The position numbers and the translations under genes are program-made. From Clitoria ternatea (lineage: Eukaryota > Streptophyta > Magnoliopsida > Fabales > Fabaceae), in contig CM075673.1 in assembly GCA_037962975.1 (NCBI GenBank), positions 155,206,667 to 155,270,666 on the forward strand: a stretch of DNA of 64,000 nucleotides, given 5' to 3'. Shown one piece after another: positions 30,120-43,924 of the stretch (the stretch's first letter is position 1; each line of letters opens with the position of its first letter). The notes under the pieces were generated by a model. That model ran no database searches. It worked only from the letters and a program-made list of their open reading frames with translations, and had not been told where the DNA came from.

Positions 30120-32650
30120 TTTCTACTAGGTACTTTAAAATTCAATTAACAGTAGATAAATGAGACTCATTTGGACATGATTGAAAGCGAGTATACATGC
30201 ATATAGAAAACATGATATCGGGCTTACTTGTTGTAAGATATAGTAGAGAGTCAATCATACCTTGGTATTTTTCTCGTTAACTATTTTACTTGACTCATTT
30301 TTCTCTAGGTAGTAAGAGGTATTCATTAGTGTCGCAAACTTCTTTGCTTTGTCTATCCCAAACTTCTTTAGGATTTTTTTTGTAATATTTAGGTTGATTG
30401 AGGAAGAGTCCTTCCTTAGTTTGCTTGATTTGTAAGCCTAGAAAGTAAGTAAGCTCCCTTACCATGGACATCTTGAACTTTTTCTGTAATGAACTAGAAA
30501 ATTTTTAACAAAGCTTTTTGTTAGTAGCACCAAAAACAATATGGTTGACATAAATATGTACTAAAAGGATGTCACTAGCGCTTCTTTTTATGAACAAAGT
30601 GATATCCACCTTTCCTTTTTCAAAATCTTTTTTTAAAGGAAATAACTTAACCAATCATAACAAGCTCTTGGAGCTTGTTTTAACCCGTAAAGAGTTTTCT
30701 TTAATTTAAAAACATGACTGGGTTTTTTGAAATCTTCAAAACTAGGTGGTTTTTCCACAAAAACTTCCTCTTGAATAAAACCATTTATAAAAGCACTTTT
30801 GATGTCTGTTTGGTAAAGTTTAAAGTTGAGCTAACAAGCAAAGGCAAATAATAACCGAATAGCTTCTAGTCTAGCAAAAGAGCCATATGTTTTATTGCAG
30901 TATATTCCTTCTTCTTGATTATACTCTTTTGCTACTAGCCTAACTTTATTACGTGTTATTACTCATGATTCATCTATTTTGTTTCTAAAAACCTATTTAG
31001 TACCAATTACAAAGTAATTAAAGGGTCTATGGACAAGTTCCCATACTTGGTTTCTTTCGAATTCATTTAGTTCATCTTGTATAGATACCCAAAAAATAAT
31101 CTAATAACGCTTCTATACAGTTAGGTTCAATTTAAGAAATGAAAGTAGAATCATTAGAAATATTCCTAAGAGAGTTATACAGTCCCTTAGGAACGTCACC
31201 AGTCACATTCTCTATGGGATGATTCTTCACTCCTTAGGTGGTTTGATGGAATTTGGATCATCATTTTCTTGACCCCCCCTGACTAGTTCTTCAAGATCAT
31301 TTACAAGATAGTCAACTATCTTTCTTAGTCTTTTGGGGTCAAACTCATTAAAGGATACATGAATAGATTCCTCAACTGTCATAATTCTTTTATTACAAAC
31401 TTTATATGCCTCATTGCTTAATGAATAGCCAAAGGAAAATGCCTTATCAAACTTAGCGCTAAATTTACCAAGACTATGCTTCCTATTATTAAAAAACACT
31501 TACATCCAAGTATGTGAATGAATAAGATGTTTGGTTTTCTTCCTTTATAAAGCTTGTGGGGCGTTTTCTTTGAAAATGGGTCTTATTAAGACCAAGTCAT
31601 TGCAAAACGCACCGTGCTTATTGCATTATCCCAAAATATTTTGGAAGATCATTTTCATTTAGCATGGTTCAAGCCAATTCTTGTAGTGAACGACTTTTCC
31701 TCTCAACAATTCTATTTTGTTAGTGTCCTTGGGACACAAATTATGTTTGATTCCCTGTTTTTCACAATATTTTTTCAAAAACAATATTTTTAAATTCTTC
31801 TCTGTGATTACTTCTAATAGATACAATTTTCAAATTTTTTCATTTTAAATAACCTAAGCTAATTTCTTAAAGGCTTTAAAAGCTTTATCTTTAGTAGTTA
31901 TAAAAAGGGTCCATGTAAAACTAGAGAAATCATCAACTATCACAAAAGCATAAAAATTCCCACTAAGACTTTTTACTCTAGATGGTCTAAAAAAATCCAT
32001 ATGTAAAAGCTATAAGGGCTAGTTTGTTGAAACATTTTTCAGTTTGAAAAAGGCTTTTACTTGTTTCCCTTTTGACATGCATTATAAAAATGATTTTCAA
32101 ATTTTAATAAAGGTGAGCCATCTATCAAATTTTTCGAAACAAGTTCAGTTAAATGCTCTACATGAATATGAGTGATTCTCTTATGCCATAACCATGATTC
32201 CCTCCTCTTTAGTAAAAAGGTTTTTTTGTATCATTTGAGGGTAAGTCGTTGAGATTAATCATATAAATATTGTCTATTCTATGCCTAATTTTTTTTATTT
32301 TTTATCCTTAATAATATAGCCTCTAGAATAAAAAATGACATAGTTACCTTTATTGTATAATTGGCTTATGCTCAGAACATTATACTTAAGCCTTTCAACC
32401 AAAAGAACATCTGAGATGAAAATCGGACGAGAACTACCTATATTTTCAACTCCAAAGATTTTTTCCTTTTGTATTGTCCCTACAAGATACATGACCTTTA
32501 TTTCTTGGTGTGATTTAAGCAAACTTGGTTTTGTCACCAATCATATGTTTTGAGCACCTACTATCTAGATATAATTTTGAGTTGTTTGACTTGAAGTAAA
32601 CTTGTAAAAACAATTTAGGTTAACTTTTTAGATACCCATTTCATCTCGGA
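30120..32650 (-). pseudogene. Decayed Ty1/copia pol
   Basis: Read on the minus strand from 32,650 downward: gag-pre-integrase sequence (VLSISQLYNKGNYVIF, about 32,330-32,400), an integrase core relic near 31,700 (CPKDTNK...), integrase C-terminal part (FSFGYSLSNEAYKVCN and TVEESIHVSF, about 31,340-31,440), RT active-site relic IYVNHIVFGATN (about 30,540; the usual YVDD has become YVNH), and the RT/RNase H connection SLLYLTTSKPDIMF (about 30,210). Stops and frameshifts are spread throughout, and coding similarity ends where the LTR begins. Gag is not recognisable. The motifs match the SIRE/Maximus type. Non-functional. Confidence 0.75.
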
Positions 32651-33339
32651 TCCTTGTATGTTAGTTAAGAAGTCTCCCTTATCCTAAAATATTCATATTA
32701 ACAAAGGACTATAAAAAAATTATAAAAAATATTAAAGTTTTTAAACAAATAGTTGTACTCAACTATATTCAAAGTTTAAAAAATAGTTATTGACACAATA
32801 ATTTAAAATATAATTAATCAAATATGTCAAAAAATAAATAATATTATTTCCCTTGATTAGATAAATAGAATTGCTCAACTTAATTTTTTTAAAAATAATT
32901 AATTAGGTACTCAATTTTATAGTTGAATATATTTAATTAAGTTTAATAAATTATTTTGATAATTCTTAAATATTATATATAATATTTAGTTTTAAAATAT
33001 TATATAAAATAGTGTATAAATCATTTTATGTAGTTTTTGGTAAAAAATTAGGTACTAAGAGAATATTTATTAAACACATTAAATTATTATCATGACTAAA
33101 AAATTAAGTGAATCAATCAATCTTTGAATTCTTTTATAAAAAGAAATTTTTTAATTAATTTCTTTAAAAGGCTCATTCGATATTAATTTAATCTAATATT
33201 GTTGATATTTAATTTCTTACATATTTAAAATACCTATAAGATTCTTTTAGATTATATTAAAAATACATTAACGAAGTTGTTTGAATTAAACTTGATTTAA
33301 ATTAATAAAATTATTATTTTGATATTTATGGATGATAAG
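32651..33339. other. AT-rich sequence without recognisable features
   Basis: Mostly A/T runs with no ORF of note. It may be old, decayed internal or LTR sequence upstream of the copia pol, but no repeat pair was found to support that. Confidence 0.4.
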
Positions 33340-33958
33340 AAGGTAATTTGACCTAAGCCATTATGTATTATCGGCATCTCAATAAGACGGTGACCCAACA
33401 CCGACTTCCAACATCACGCATGAGACCCATGGTACGAGTCATTCTCTCGATACCGGTGGGTCAAAATTGACTTATGCATTTGCATGCTGAAAAGCAACCT
33501 ACAAAGCGACTGATAGGAAGGTACAACTGTTAGAAGGCGTCTTTGTCACATGTCAGTTTTTCCACTGAGTCCAGAATCGTATTGACACTGCATACAAGAT
33601 CTCTAAGGCAAAACGACTCTTTCATTACTCCCAGGTATAAATACCTAAAATCAACAATGAAAAGGTAGAACATTATTGGCTTTAATTTACGCTCGAGCTC
33701 TTATATTCTCTTTTAACATTCTACTGACTTAAGTATCAGGGTATCCTTACAGGTGACACCCATCTCCCCCCCACAACACATAAGGTTAGTGGAATTTCTC
33801 AAAGGAGCATTACAAGACTTCTATCTCCCCACTAGAATAAAAAGTATAATATCAGATCTCTACTAGACCGGTGTAAGACTAATACAAACAATATGATTTG
33901 AGGGTTGGTCTCCACACCGAACAACACACTCCGATCTAGACCAATTCAATGGAGAAAT
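33340..33958 (+). mobile_element. Tat-lineage LTR relic
   Basis: It contains CCCAGGTATAAATACC (TATA box, about 33,637), ACTGACTTAAGTATCAGGGTATC and TTACAGGTGACACCC, matching the order of words in the LTR-like stretch at 13.3-13.6 kb (GACTTGAGCGTCGG ... GCAGGTGACACC), and then GACCGGTGTAAGAC. No internal region is attached and the borders are not clear. Confidence 0.45.
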
Positions 33959-34139
33959 TCAGTTGATATAAAAAATTTAAATAATTAATTTAATAAAATA
34001 TAAATTTTCTATATACAAAAAAGTATTTTATTATTTTTTAAATAAATTATAAAAAATTTATTAAATTTTTTAACAATGATATTATAAATATATTATAAGT
34101 AATTAATATTAAAAATAAAACATTCATTATAAAAAAATC

Positions 34140-34560
34140 ATTTAGCGACAGAACTTTTTCGTCACTAAAGACAATTTTTCCATCGCCAACAATATTGCGA
34201 TTAGTGACAGATCAGCTTTGTCGCCAAAATCTTGGTCTCTTAACTGATTGGTGACAACAAGTCTGTTGCCATCGTAAAATGTGACGACTCTGACTCTGTC
34301 GCTAAAATGAAAAACTTAATTCATTAATTTCAATTTGGCGACGACATCAGATTCATCGCCATTTGAATTTTAAATTTTAAATTTTTTAAAAGAATGATGT
34401 GTATACCTGTCACCAATATGCATTGCAACTTAGCCTCCTGTTAGCAACGACATGACGTCTGTCGCTAACGTTTACCTAAACAACTGTGTGTCTAAGGGTT
34501 CCATTAGTGACGAATATTGGCTTGTCGTTGAAATTAGCTTAGGCACTTTTGTGGCTAATT
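34140..34560. repeat. Left subterminal repeats of the CACTA element
   Basis: Roughly ten variants of TTAGCGACAGA, TTTGTCGCCAAAA, TTGGCGACGA and GTCGCTAA in both orientations within 420 bp. In CACTA elements such words are binding sites for the TNPA-type protein. Confidence 0.75.
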
Positions 34561-34738
34561 TTGTTGCTAAATTATTTTATTTTTTAAAAATTATCATCTT
34601 CTTTATTGATTTATCATTTAAGTCGTATTACATTTTACCTAATTGCAACTCATTTTTTTGTAATTTTACATGTTTAATAGAATTAATAAATCTAACAAAT
34701 GAAACATACAAATAAATTGTTTAATAAATGAAATTAAG

Positions 34739-34740
<2 letters not shown>

Positions 34741-34769
<29 letters not shown>
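34741..34769 (+). repeat. (AT)n microsatellite
   Basis: About fourteen AT units inside the CACTA element. Confidence 0.9.
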
Positions 34770-34772
<3 letters not shown>

Positions 34773-34859
34773 AAAGTATAACAGATCATACAAATAAATT
34801 ATTCAAATAATATTATAAAAATATGACAATGTAAAAAAATATCAACAATCATCCTACAC

Positions 34860-36450
34860 GTGTTGGGAAGGGTCGAACATACTCCGTTTATCTTGAGGTT
34901 AGTGCTCCTGCTGTGGCGGTTAAGGTCATGGTTGTAGCTACTAAGCTTGAGGCTATGGCTACTACTACTAGGTAGGGGTCTGGCAGTGGAGACTACTAAG
35001 GGGGATCTCGAGATAAGCTATGAGTGTTCAAAGGATGTCATCATGATCTGCGTATCTTATTTTCAAATTATTTATCTCTTTGGTCTTCTTAGCCAAGTTG
35101 CTTCTTAACTTGTGGATGATGTTGTCTCGAGTGGCTAATTCCTTGTCTAGATCCATAATGATCGAGACATACTCCAGTGCAGATGATATGCGGATGGTGA
35201 TGGTTAGGGCCCATACTCTACAACCAACAACCTTAAACCAAACGCACGTTCTTTTTTGTTGACACCTTCGACTACCTTAACAAACAAGGCATTGTCAAAG
35301 GTGGCAGACTCTTCACTTTGTCCCTCATCCCCCTCTACCTCCACAGGTACTAGAGACAGTCTCAACCTTTAGATGCTCAAACTCTTCCAGCAAAATGAAT
35401 TTGAAAATATTAGTAAACCTGTAATAGTCAAATATTGAATTTACTAATAAATAAAGACTTACAACAATCTGCCTTACTTGGTTTCCTTTGTCTGGCAAAG
35501 GCGATGTATGTCCTGTTAAGCTCAACAACCTACAGTGAAAAAAAGAAAGAATTGTTATTAGTATTAAATTAATTTTATTAAATTGTATACAAACATATCA
35601 ACTACTGTAAAGAAAATATTAATCTATCCTTATGTCACACCAGAAACTAAGCCACCAGTGTATAGAAGGTTGCAACATTATTTAATGCTCAGTTCTCTTT
35701 CCTTTCTCACTCTTATCTTTCCATTTTTGATTAGCCCACTTGGCTTTCAACCTCTAAGACCTCAGGTGGAATCCAATGCATTCCTAATGTTATCTGATGC
35801 TTTATGGGCAAAGATAGTCTCTATCATGTGTTGGCGTTCACAACCACTTGAAATAGGTCTACAAGCAATAAAAAATAATTCTATCCATTCGTAAAAAAAA
35901 TGGACAAAGTCTCCCTTAAAATATGACATTTCACAATTTTATAACCCTACAAAACAATAAAAAAATCCACTATAGTTTACAATATAAATCCAACTATCAA
36001 CTATTAAGTCTTAATTACTTATTACAACTATCCAACTACCAACTATTCAACTACCAATTATCAACTATCAACTATCATTCTCAATTACAATTACAATAAT
36101 TAACTTTCTAATTATTAACTATCAATTATTAATAATCAACTATCAACTATCAATTAAAATGGACTTATAATGAACTCATTCCACTCATCTTTTGTGTGCC
36201 CTCGTCCACATCGTTCTAGCACGTAAAATAAGCCTTAAACTTCTCCTTTATAATTTTTATGATCTGTCGAGGGATATAAGTGTCAGGGGAGTCGAAGCTG
36301 TAATTAATATAAAAGAAGTTATTAAAATTCTCAACATTAATTTGATATATAAAACTTTAATTTAAACTTCCAACTTACTTTAACTTCACTCCAGGGGCAA
36401 TTCATATATTCTTGTTAATAGGATTTGTAGTGTTTGAGGACTAAGGGTGG
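34860..36450 (-). pseudogene. CACTA accessory gene relic (Transposase_24/TNPA-like)
   Basis: On the minus strand near 35,640-35,760, fragments KAKWANQKWKDKSEKGKR and, in another frame, HTGG resemble the conserved core of plant Transposase_24 (PF03004) proteins. The region toward 34,900 reads as a low-complexity, Tyr/Ala/Thr-rich C-terminal tail. Frameshifts and stops break it throughout. It lies downstream of the TNP2 relic on the same strand, the standard CACTA gene order. Confidence 0.5.
35985..36155 (+). repeat. CAACTAT/CAATTAT heptamer-rich tract
   Basis: About twenty degenerate copies of CAACTAT, CAACTACC and CAATTAT in 170 bp, probably within a decayed intron of the CACTA genes. Confidence 0.7.
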
Positions 36451-36749
36451 GCCCATAAGAGGGGCAGATGGCTAGGCAAAAGATAATGGTGTGTGTGTGT
36501 TGAGGGGTTCTAGATGGAATAGGCTGAACAATGCCCTAAGAAGAAGTAGTCCAGGGAACAACAATAATGGTGAATGTTTAGGTAGGGTGACTATGTTAGT
36601 AAAGGAGTCTGGCCTCAACCAAATCATGGACAACCATATATGGATGAATCACCAGCTATTTGTAACAATAAAAATACATAAATGAATTCCAATAAATCAT
36701 TACAAGTTAAGAGAAAATTATTAATAAAATACCTAATAGGTACCAGTGT

Positions 36750-39700
36750 AAACAAATTTACTCTTGCTTGTTGCTTAAGTATCTAAATCATTGTGTTCAA
36801 CATCTTTGTTGTCCAGTTTTGTATTTGTCATTATTAAAACGCGATCAACTTGTTCACTTCCAACATCTGCTAGTCCACCCATGTATACATCCCCTTCAAT
36901 TTGCAACAACACATAAAAGTCTTGAATGTCTTTCTAAATATCTTGGTAAAGATCATCAACAGAACCAATTACATTATCTGTAATTACACTACACGTTTTA
37001 ATCTTGATTAACCAATCTTTGTGACCTTCAAGGAATCGCGTGTAATAAACTTACTTAGCTTATTATATAAAAATAAATAGGTCGTAAATAAAGACTTCTT
37101 GACTTCAACCAAACCAAACTGATTATCAACTTTAGTCTTGTGACCGAGCATGTTATCAAACCAATCACACTTAAAAAGTATCAACTTTTTCGTTGGCTCC
37201 CTAATGTAATGCAATTCAATAATGTTAGTCCATATTCTGTATAAATCAACTTCTAGTCAGTCATTTGTTCCACGTGCACATAGTTTATAATTTGTAGTTC
37301 CCATTCCCTCGTTCCAGCTATGCACATTGAACTTATAACCATCGATATGGTAGATTGGTCATTTCGTCACTCTTCTTTTAGGTCCCCCAGCATAACAAAA
37401 CAAGTAGAGGGTCGTGCATTACATTTCCCGGATCTAGAATCTAGTACAACATAACACATGTTAAAAGTTCAAATTAATTATCTTGAAATTGAATTTTCTA
37501 GCTACTTATGTTTATTTTGAATCGAGTCACAAAATATGATGTTATTGTTTGATTTAACTCATCTATAATATCATACTCAAGTTCTTTTAAGAACTCAAAG
37601 TACTTCCTGCATTGAATAGGAGACAAAGTAAAAATATTTTAGCTGAGTTATTTAGTATGGAATTAAAATGAATTACAATAACTAACTCCAAAAATGGCTT
37701 TACTTCTTCACAATTTTGTATAACATATAATTGTGCAACCTTGATGTCTTTATCTTTTAGGAAACACTCTATTGGTTTCCCCACAACATGACCAAGATAA
37801 TTAAAATAGATATATGTGAGCCACTTAAAGAGATTTCACCCACATCAATGCGACACCCTCATCCTTTGTGTATCTTAGTTGGATAGTAGAAAAAAAAGAA
37901 GCAAAAGTGGACATTTTCTCCACCAAATAAGCTTCATAAACTAATCCTTCAACATGTGCTTTATTTTTAATTTTTTCTTTTATAGAGCGTAGAAATCTAT
38001 CGTAACCAAATAAATATTAAACAAGTTAATTTATTAAATTTAACCTAGTTTTTTCATAAAATTAAACAAAACACCGTAAGGATTTCACCTTTGGAAGGAT
38101 ACATCCATCAATTTGAACCTTTTCACCAACTAGTGCTTCATACGACAAGTGAACTAGTAGGTGTTCCATTAAATCAAAGAAACTTGGGGGAACATTTGCT
38201 TTAACTTACACAACAAAATCGAAATCAACTCCTTTATTTCCAACGTTCGATCCTCACAAAGTGTCAACTCATGAAAAAATTGGCTTAACTTAACAAGTAC
38301 CTTCCAAATATTCCTAGGTAAAGCATCATTCACAATTAGACATAATCATTTCATGAAAATATAACAAGCATGACTCTTCATGTCATGAAGCTTCGCTTAT
38401 TTCATGTTAACACACCGAGAAAGATTTGATGAGTACCCATCTGGTAGTTTTAACTCTTTAACTCATTCACATACAACAACTCTTTAGGACTTATTAAATG
38501 CATACGTCACCTTTATTAGTAGTTTTTTACCCCTAATATACCTTAACTCCAACTCTTTTCTTAAATAGTGTTGACAAATCCAAATGAATTTTCTTAGAGT
38601 CTTTTATGTCCCCTTTGATATCCTTAATTATATCAACTATATTCATGAATACATTTCTCTCTGTGTGCATCACATCTATATTATGTCAAAGTAAATGTTT
38701 TCCCCAAGGTTCAATTGCTAGAAAATACTTTTCTTGATCCAATTGTGTTACTTACCATATTCGAGTAATTTCTCTACTTTTTTCTACCAAATGAAAGGAT
38801 ACTCTAATATCATTTGCCATATTTATTCACTCAATAGATAGGGTGGCTGCCCATCGCTCGTAGTCTTGTTCCTCATGAAAAATTGTCTATTTCTCCCATT
38901 GGAATAGTCACATGGCAAAAATGTTCTATGATAATCAAAGAATGAAACTTTGCCACTTTTTGGAAGTTAGTGTCCCCTAAAATGTTCCATGCAAACTCGA
39001 CATTTTAGTTTCCCTATCATTGACCATGAAAACAACATCCTATGCTAGAAATTCATTTATGGACCACATCGAAGTAGCTCATATGTTGAAATTCTCCTTA
39101 GTGACACGTCATATGTGTTAGCACCATTTCCCTCAACAACTTCAAATCTTTTATCAAGAGTTGCATAGAAACATTAATCTTAGCTTTTGGGTTGTTTAGA
39201 TTAAGAACAATTACTAAATGAAACATCACCTTCTGTTTCATGCATATTTTAAAAGATAAGATGTTAAAATGACCTATTAACATGAATAAGTTTTACCGTA
39301 TACTCCAAATGGATTAAATCTATTCAAACATGACCCAACCTAACATTATGAGGCTTAGTGGCAAAATCAGGTTGATTTCTATCAAAATGATTCCTTGTTT
39401 CTCCATCTAACGGACGACATAACACATCTTTTTCTATTCGATTCTTACACTGCCATTTTATATGGTTGGTTGTAGCCAATGAGGAATAAAATTGTTGTAG
39501 TCATGATATTGTTGGAAAATACCACATTTGTTTCATAAGTATCTTTTTCACCTCACTTGTTTGCTCCAAAGTTTTGTAATATTTTTTCATATTCCACATA
39601 ATTAGTAACACTTTTATCTACATCATCATAAAACAACATGCAGTCATCTATGCAACAATCAATCTTCTCATAACTTAACCTTAACTTAGACATATAGATT

Positions 39701-40600
39701 TTTGCATGGTAAAGATTTAAAGACATACAATTATTACTTAGCAATGAGTCACCCATAAATTGCACTATACGATTAAATAACCTTCAAACCTGTTATATTT
39801 TGACTTCAAGCCCAACACAACCAACAATGCTGACAAATTGTAGTTTTCACATCTTTCACACAATGTGGCTTGAGTTGCAAACAACATATCTTACAAAAAA
39901 TTTTCCTATAGGATTAAGGTCTTCTTGAATGTTGTTGTCAGTTTCCACATGCATCTGTTCTCATATGTGATGCCCAACAAAGGGTCCCACATAATCCATC
40001 ACAAGTTGCTTGAACTAATTTAGATAATCTTTATTAGCTTCAACACCATAATAATTAAACTTAACCCCATCAACCACCATTAGCAGCGGCTTTGTTTCCC
40101 CAATGCCAAATATAATAATCATCCTTAAACCCTCATTCGTAAATATGTACCATGACATTAATTGGGTCTTGAACTTCCTACAATCATATTTCTTACATGG
40201 ACACTATAACTTCAGGTGTCATTTGAAATTGTTTTGCCCAATAGTAAACAAAATAAATACATTAACTCTTGTAGTGAACTCCTCTATGACATGCCTGCTC
40301 TGATATATTCTATTAGCCATTCACCTTTAATTTAATGGGATATCTATTTGGGCTACGAATTAAGGGAAGGATATGAACTCGTCAATCTCTACACACACAA
40401 CGCCACCTTCACTCTTTGTTTATTTTGGTATGGCCTTAAACCCATTCAGGAATAATGAATTTCATTGGACATTGTTACTAATTATTTGAAACCCGATTAT
40501 TATAGTGGACTAAAATTCGACAACATTTCAAATTAGTCTCCAAGTACATAACTTGTTCTACTAATCTAACAAGATTCTAGCTAAGCACGTACCTATAGAC
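36750..40600 (-). pseudogene. CACTA transposase relic (TNP2-like, Transposase_21 with DUF4218/DUF4216-type parts)
   Basis: Minus-strand fragments in the expected order. Near 39,553-39,765: SKLRLSYEKIDCCIDDCML, the TNP2 motif around DCMLF. Near 39,100-39,280: LNLNNPKAKINVSMQLLIKD. Near 38,100-38,900: pieces of the DUF4218 type. Near 37,008-37,214: LILFKCDWFDN...FGLVEV, the DUF4216 motif. Near 39,950-40,050 an N-terminal transposase-associated piece precedes them. Many stops and frameshifts make it inactive. In an intact element this protein performs the cut-and-paste reaction at the CACTA ends. Confidence 0.72.
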
Positions 40601-42519
40601 AATGTGAGATGAGCGAATTTCATGACAATCGTAATTGATGAGTTAAACAACATAGTAACAACATTCTATTTAATAAAATTCATTACTCCTAAACGTATTA
40701 ACATGGGCAACTTAAGACTAAATACAACAACACTATCGCATTGTCATATTCAATCTTGAACAAAATATTCTAAGGTTTCACTCATGTTTAAATGATAACT
40801 TGAAAATCAAGTTTGAAAGCCAAAAAGGTTGGATAACTATATCTTATAATTTTACAAGAACTAATTGGTGAACCCTAAAGGTCTACCAAAGTTAATAACT
40901 TTTTAAAAAATCCCGTATAGTTTCCCTGAAAATATGGACATTTCCAAATTTATTTAACTCTACAAAACAATGAGAAAACTTTTTCCAATACAATTCATAA
41001 ATTATACTAATTGTATAATTATAATGAATCCAACTATTTGATGTATACATACTACAGAATGCTTACATACTATAACAATAATAAAATACTAACAAAAAAT
41101 TCTTGGTAACCCCTAACAATGCATACATACACACGATAGTAACACTATAGAGTTGTGTTCTCCACTAACAAACAATAATATACATTCATCATTAACATAT
41201 TATCAACACACAACTAGTCCCTAATAAGCTCTACTAATCACTAATAAACAATAAACCAATATCTATAATGATTAAGGACAAAATTAATATGGTGAAGTTT
41301 ATCCTTTTCATAAAAACATTACATACACGTTGCATACAACATTGACATATATTAATTAACAAATATCCAATATTGATTAACCATTGACATATATACCAAT
41401 TTATATGATTTTAAAATCATACTTGGAACATACTTATTAACTATCTCATAACAAACATATAAACAACTCCCCTTATTTGAACAACATGATCCAGATTATT
41501 GAATAAATTATGTGTATATCAACATTTAAGAAAGTTAGAAAGTGGTAATCAAATGGAATTAGATGTTGAAAATTTGGTAATTTGGACCACATTTTTTCTA
41601 TATTTGTTAAGAGTGATAACCCACAAATGAGCTAATTCAATTGTTCTTGTCATGATTTTAGCATTTTTATTTTTTAGAATATGAACTTCTAAATCAACAT
41701 TGAAGGCCTTATACGTTTTCACTAATTAAAGTAATCATTTTTTAGAATGTGAACTTCTAAATCAACATTGAAGGTCTTATACGTTTTCACTAATTAATGT
41801 GTAAAAATTAAACGATTAGCATTTGGAAGAAGAAAGCTAATTAATTATAAAAGAAATCAAACAAAAATAAGGGGAGATCACTTGTTTATGCGTCTTTGGG
41901 AAGGATTATTTATCATTATTACCTAAGAAGCTCATGATCCTTAGTAAGTGAAAATGATAAAATTAAAGAAAGGTAAGGCAGTGGATAGATTATATTACAT
42001 TAACGAAATTAAGCACATCTCATTACATGATATTAAAGAAGTTAAACAGATCTAATTATATTACTAATATAAAATAAATAAAAAATAACAAAAAAATAGA
42101 GAAGCCTGAGAGAGAATAAGGGAGACATAAAGAGAGAATGACCTACCATAATAGTGGTGGTTAGAAAAGCCTCATAGAGGGGGCACATAGTGGTGTTCAA
42201 AGCTTTACCAAAGAGCTTCGCTAGAGTGACCTTCATTGCAAAAAGAAAAAGGCGTGTGAGAGAATGAGAAAATACAATCACCAAAAGAGTGAGGGAGGGA
42301 AAGATGAGGCAAATGGCTTACCTTCACCAAAAAGAGAGGAAGGGTTTGATGACAACTTTAAGGTAGGAGGGAGGAGAAACTAAAGGGGGAGAGATACAGA
42401 AAGGGATTGAGGAAGGAATGGATAAGGGCAAGTCTTGTCACCGGAGAAGAAGGAAGAGGGGATGGAAGAGATGAGAGTGAAAAATAAGGGAGAAGGGGGC
42501 TGGGCTCGATTTAATGATT

Positions 42520-43510
42520 TGGTGTTTAACGATAGAACCCTTTTTGTTGCTAGCCGTGTCTAATTGCCACGTGGATTAAACTTGGTGACGGAATTAATTT
42601 TGCCATCGCCTAATCAAAGTATTTGGCAACAACCTACACAAATTTGTCGCCAAATAAGAAATGCTCATTGGTATAGGGTTTAGAAGTTAGCGGTAACTAA
42701 TAAAAATCCATCACCAAAGAGTTCATGAAAACCTGCTTAGATCTCTCTTTTGGCAACAATTTATTTTATTCATCGCCAACACCTTTTCACCTATGCACCT
42801 TTTTGAGTGAAATTGGAGCCAAAAGGTTTTGAGGTGGTGACGAAAACAGACACTCGTTGTAAAAGTGTTCATGAAAAACTATTTACACCCCTCATTTAGC
42901 GACAAGTTTTGTTATTCGTCGGTAATGTCTTTTCACCTATTCGCCCTTTTGATTGAAACTGAATCTGAAATGTTTTGAAGGTGGGGAAGGAAATAGACAC
43001 CCGTCACCAAAGTGTTCATGAAAAACTATTTAGACCCCTCATTCAGCGACAAGTTTTATTATTCGTCGACAATGTCTTTTCACCTACCCGCCCATTTGAT
43101 TGAAATTGAATCTGAAATGTTTTGAAAGTGGGGAAGGAAATAAACACCCTTCACCAAAGTGCTCAAGAGAAACTTATCATATTTCTTATTTGGTGACAGG
43201 TTTTATTATCCATTGCCAACGTTTTTTCACTTAGGTTCCATTTTGTTTCAAATGATGGTGACGGTCTGGGAAGCTGTTGCCCATTAGTTTGTTGTGGGTG
43301 CCAACCTTTTACTTTATATAATCAAACGTTTATAGAAAGGCCTTTGTGATGGAAATGGCGATGGGCTTACCTCTACTAACCTTTCCTATGCTAAGTTTGT
43401 CACCAGTTCCAATACCAAACCCATTTTGGTCATTACCCATAATGTCATTGTTAATTCTATGGCAATTATCGACATATTCCTTAACCGTGTCAAATCCCCA
43501 TTGCTAAAAG
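42520..43510. repeat. Right subterminal repeats of the CACTA element
   Basis: Variants of TTGGCGAC, GTCGCCAAA, GTCACCAAAGTG and TTAGCGACAAG recur. A unit of about 120 bp (TCACCTA...CCTTTTGAtTGAAAcTGAATCTGAAATG...) is repeated two to three times between 42,780 and 43,200. The element end follows at 43,527. Confidence 0.72.
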
Positions 43511-43924
43511 GATTTTTTCTAACAGTGATTATTCAATATAAAAAATTTTAAATTTATGCAATGCAATGGTGAAAAATCTAGTCTATATAAGAAAAAAAAT
43601 GGGGAGAAAGTTAAAAGAGTCATTTAAACAAATACAACTATTTTATATGACTAAATAATATATCTAATATTTTTCTTAAATACGTGCATAATCTTAAAGA
43701 GACAAATAATTGATAATCCTAGACGATGGTCCTAATGAATTGTTGATCCATAACAAATTTTATATTATTATTATATCATATCTCTTCCAATAATAGACAA
43801 TGATTTAGCTAAATTTATTTATTTATTTATACTATTTAGCCAAGTTAATTTAACTAACCATAAAACCAAATAATATAAGCCTTAATCAAACTCTACCTCT
43901 AAATTACATTCATTTTATATATTA

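Larger units (their letters stand above)
34125..43527. mobile_element. CACTA (En/Spm) transposon, full length but decayed (9.4 kb)
   Basis: The left end reads CATTATAAAAAAATC and the right end is the complement of CACTGTTAGAAAAAATC, degenerate forms of the CACTAxAAGAAAAA terminus. A 3-bp duplication ATT flanks it (34122-34124 and 43528-43530). Both ends carry many subterminal GTCGCCAA/TTAGCGAC words, as in CACTA elements. Inside, on the minus strand, lie a TNP2-like transposase relic followed by a Transposase_24-like relic. No long intact frame remains, so it cannot move on its own. Confidence 0.82.

Noticed and set aside
30120..32650. Copia pol as a functional element
   Set aside because: Catalytic YVDD replaced by YVNH, many stops and frameshifts.
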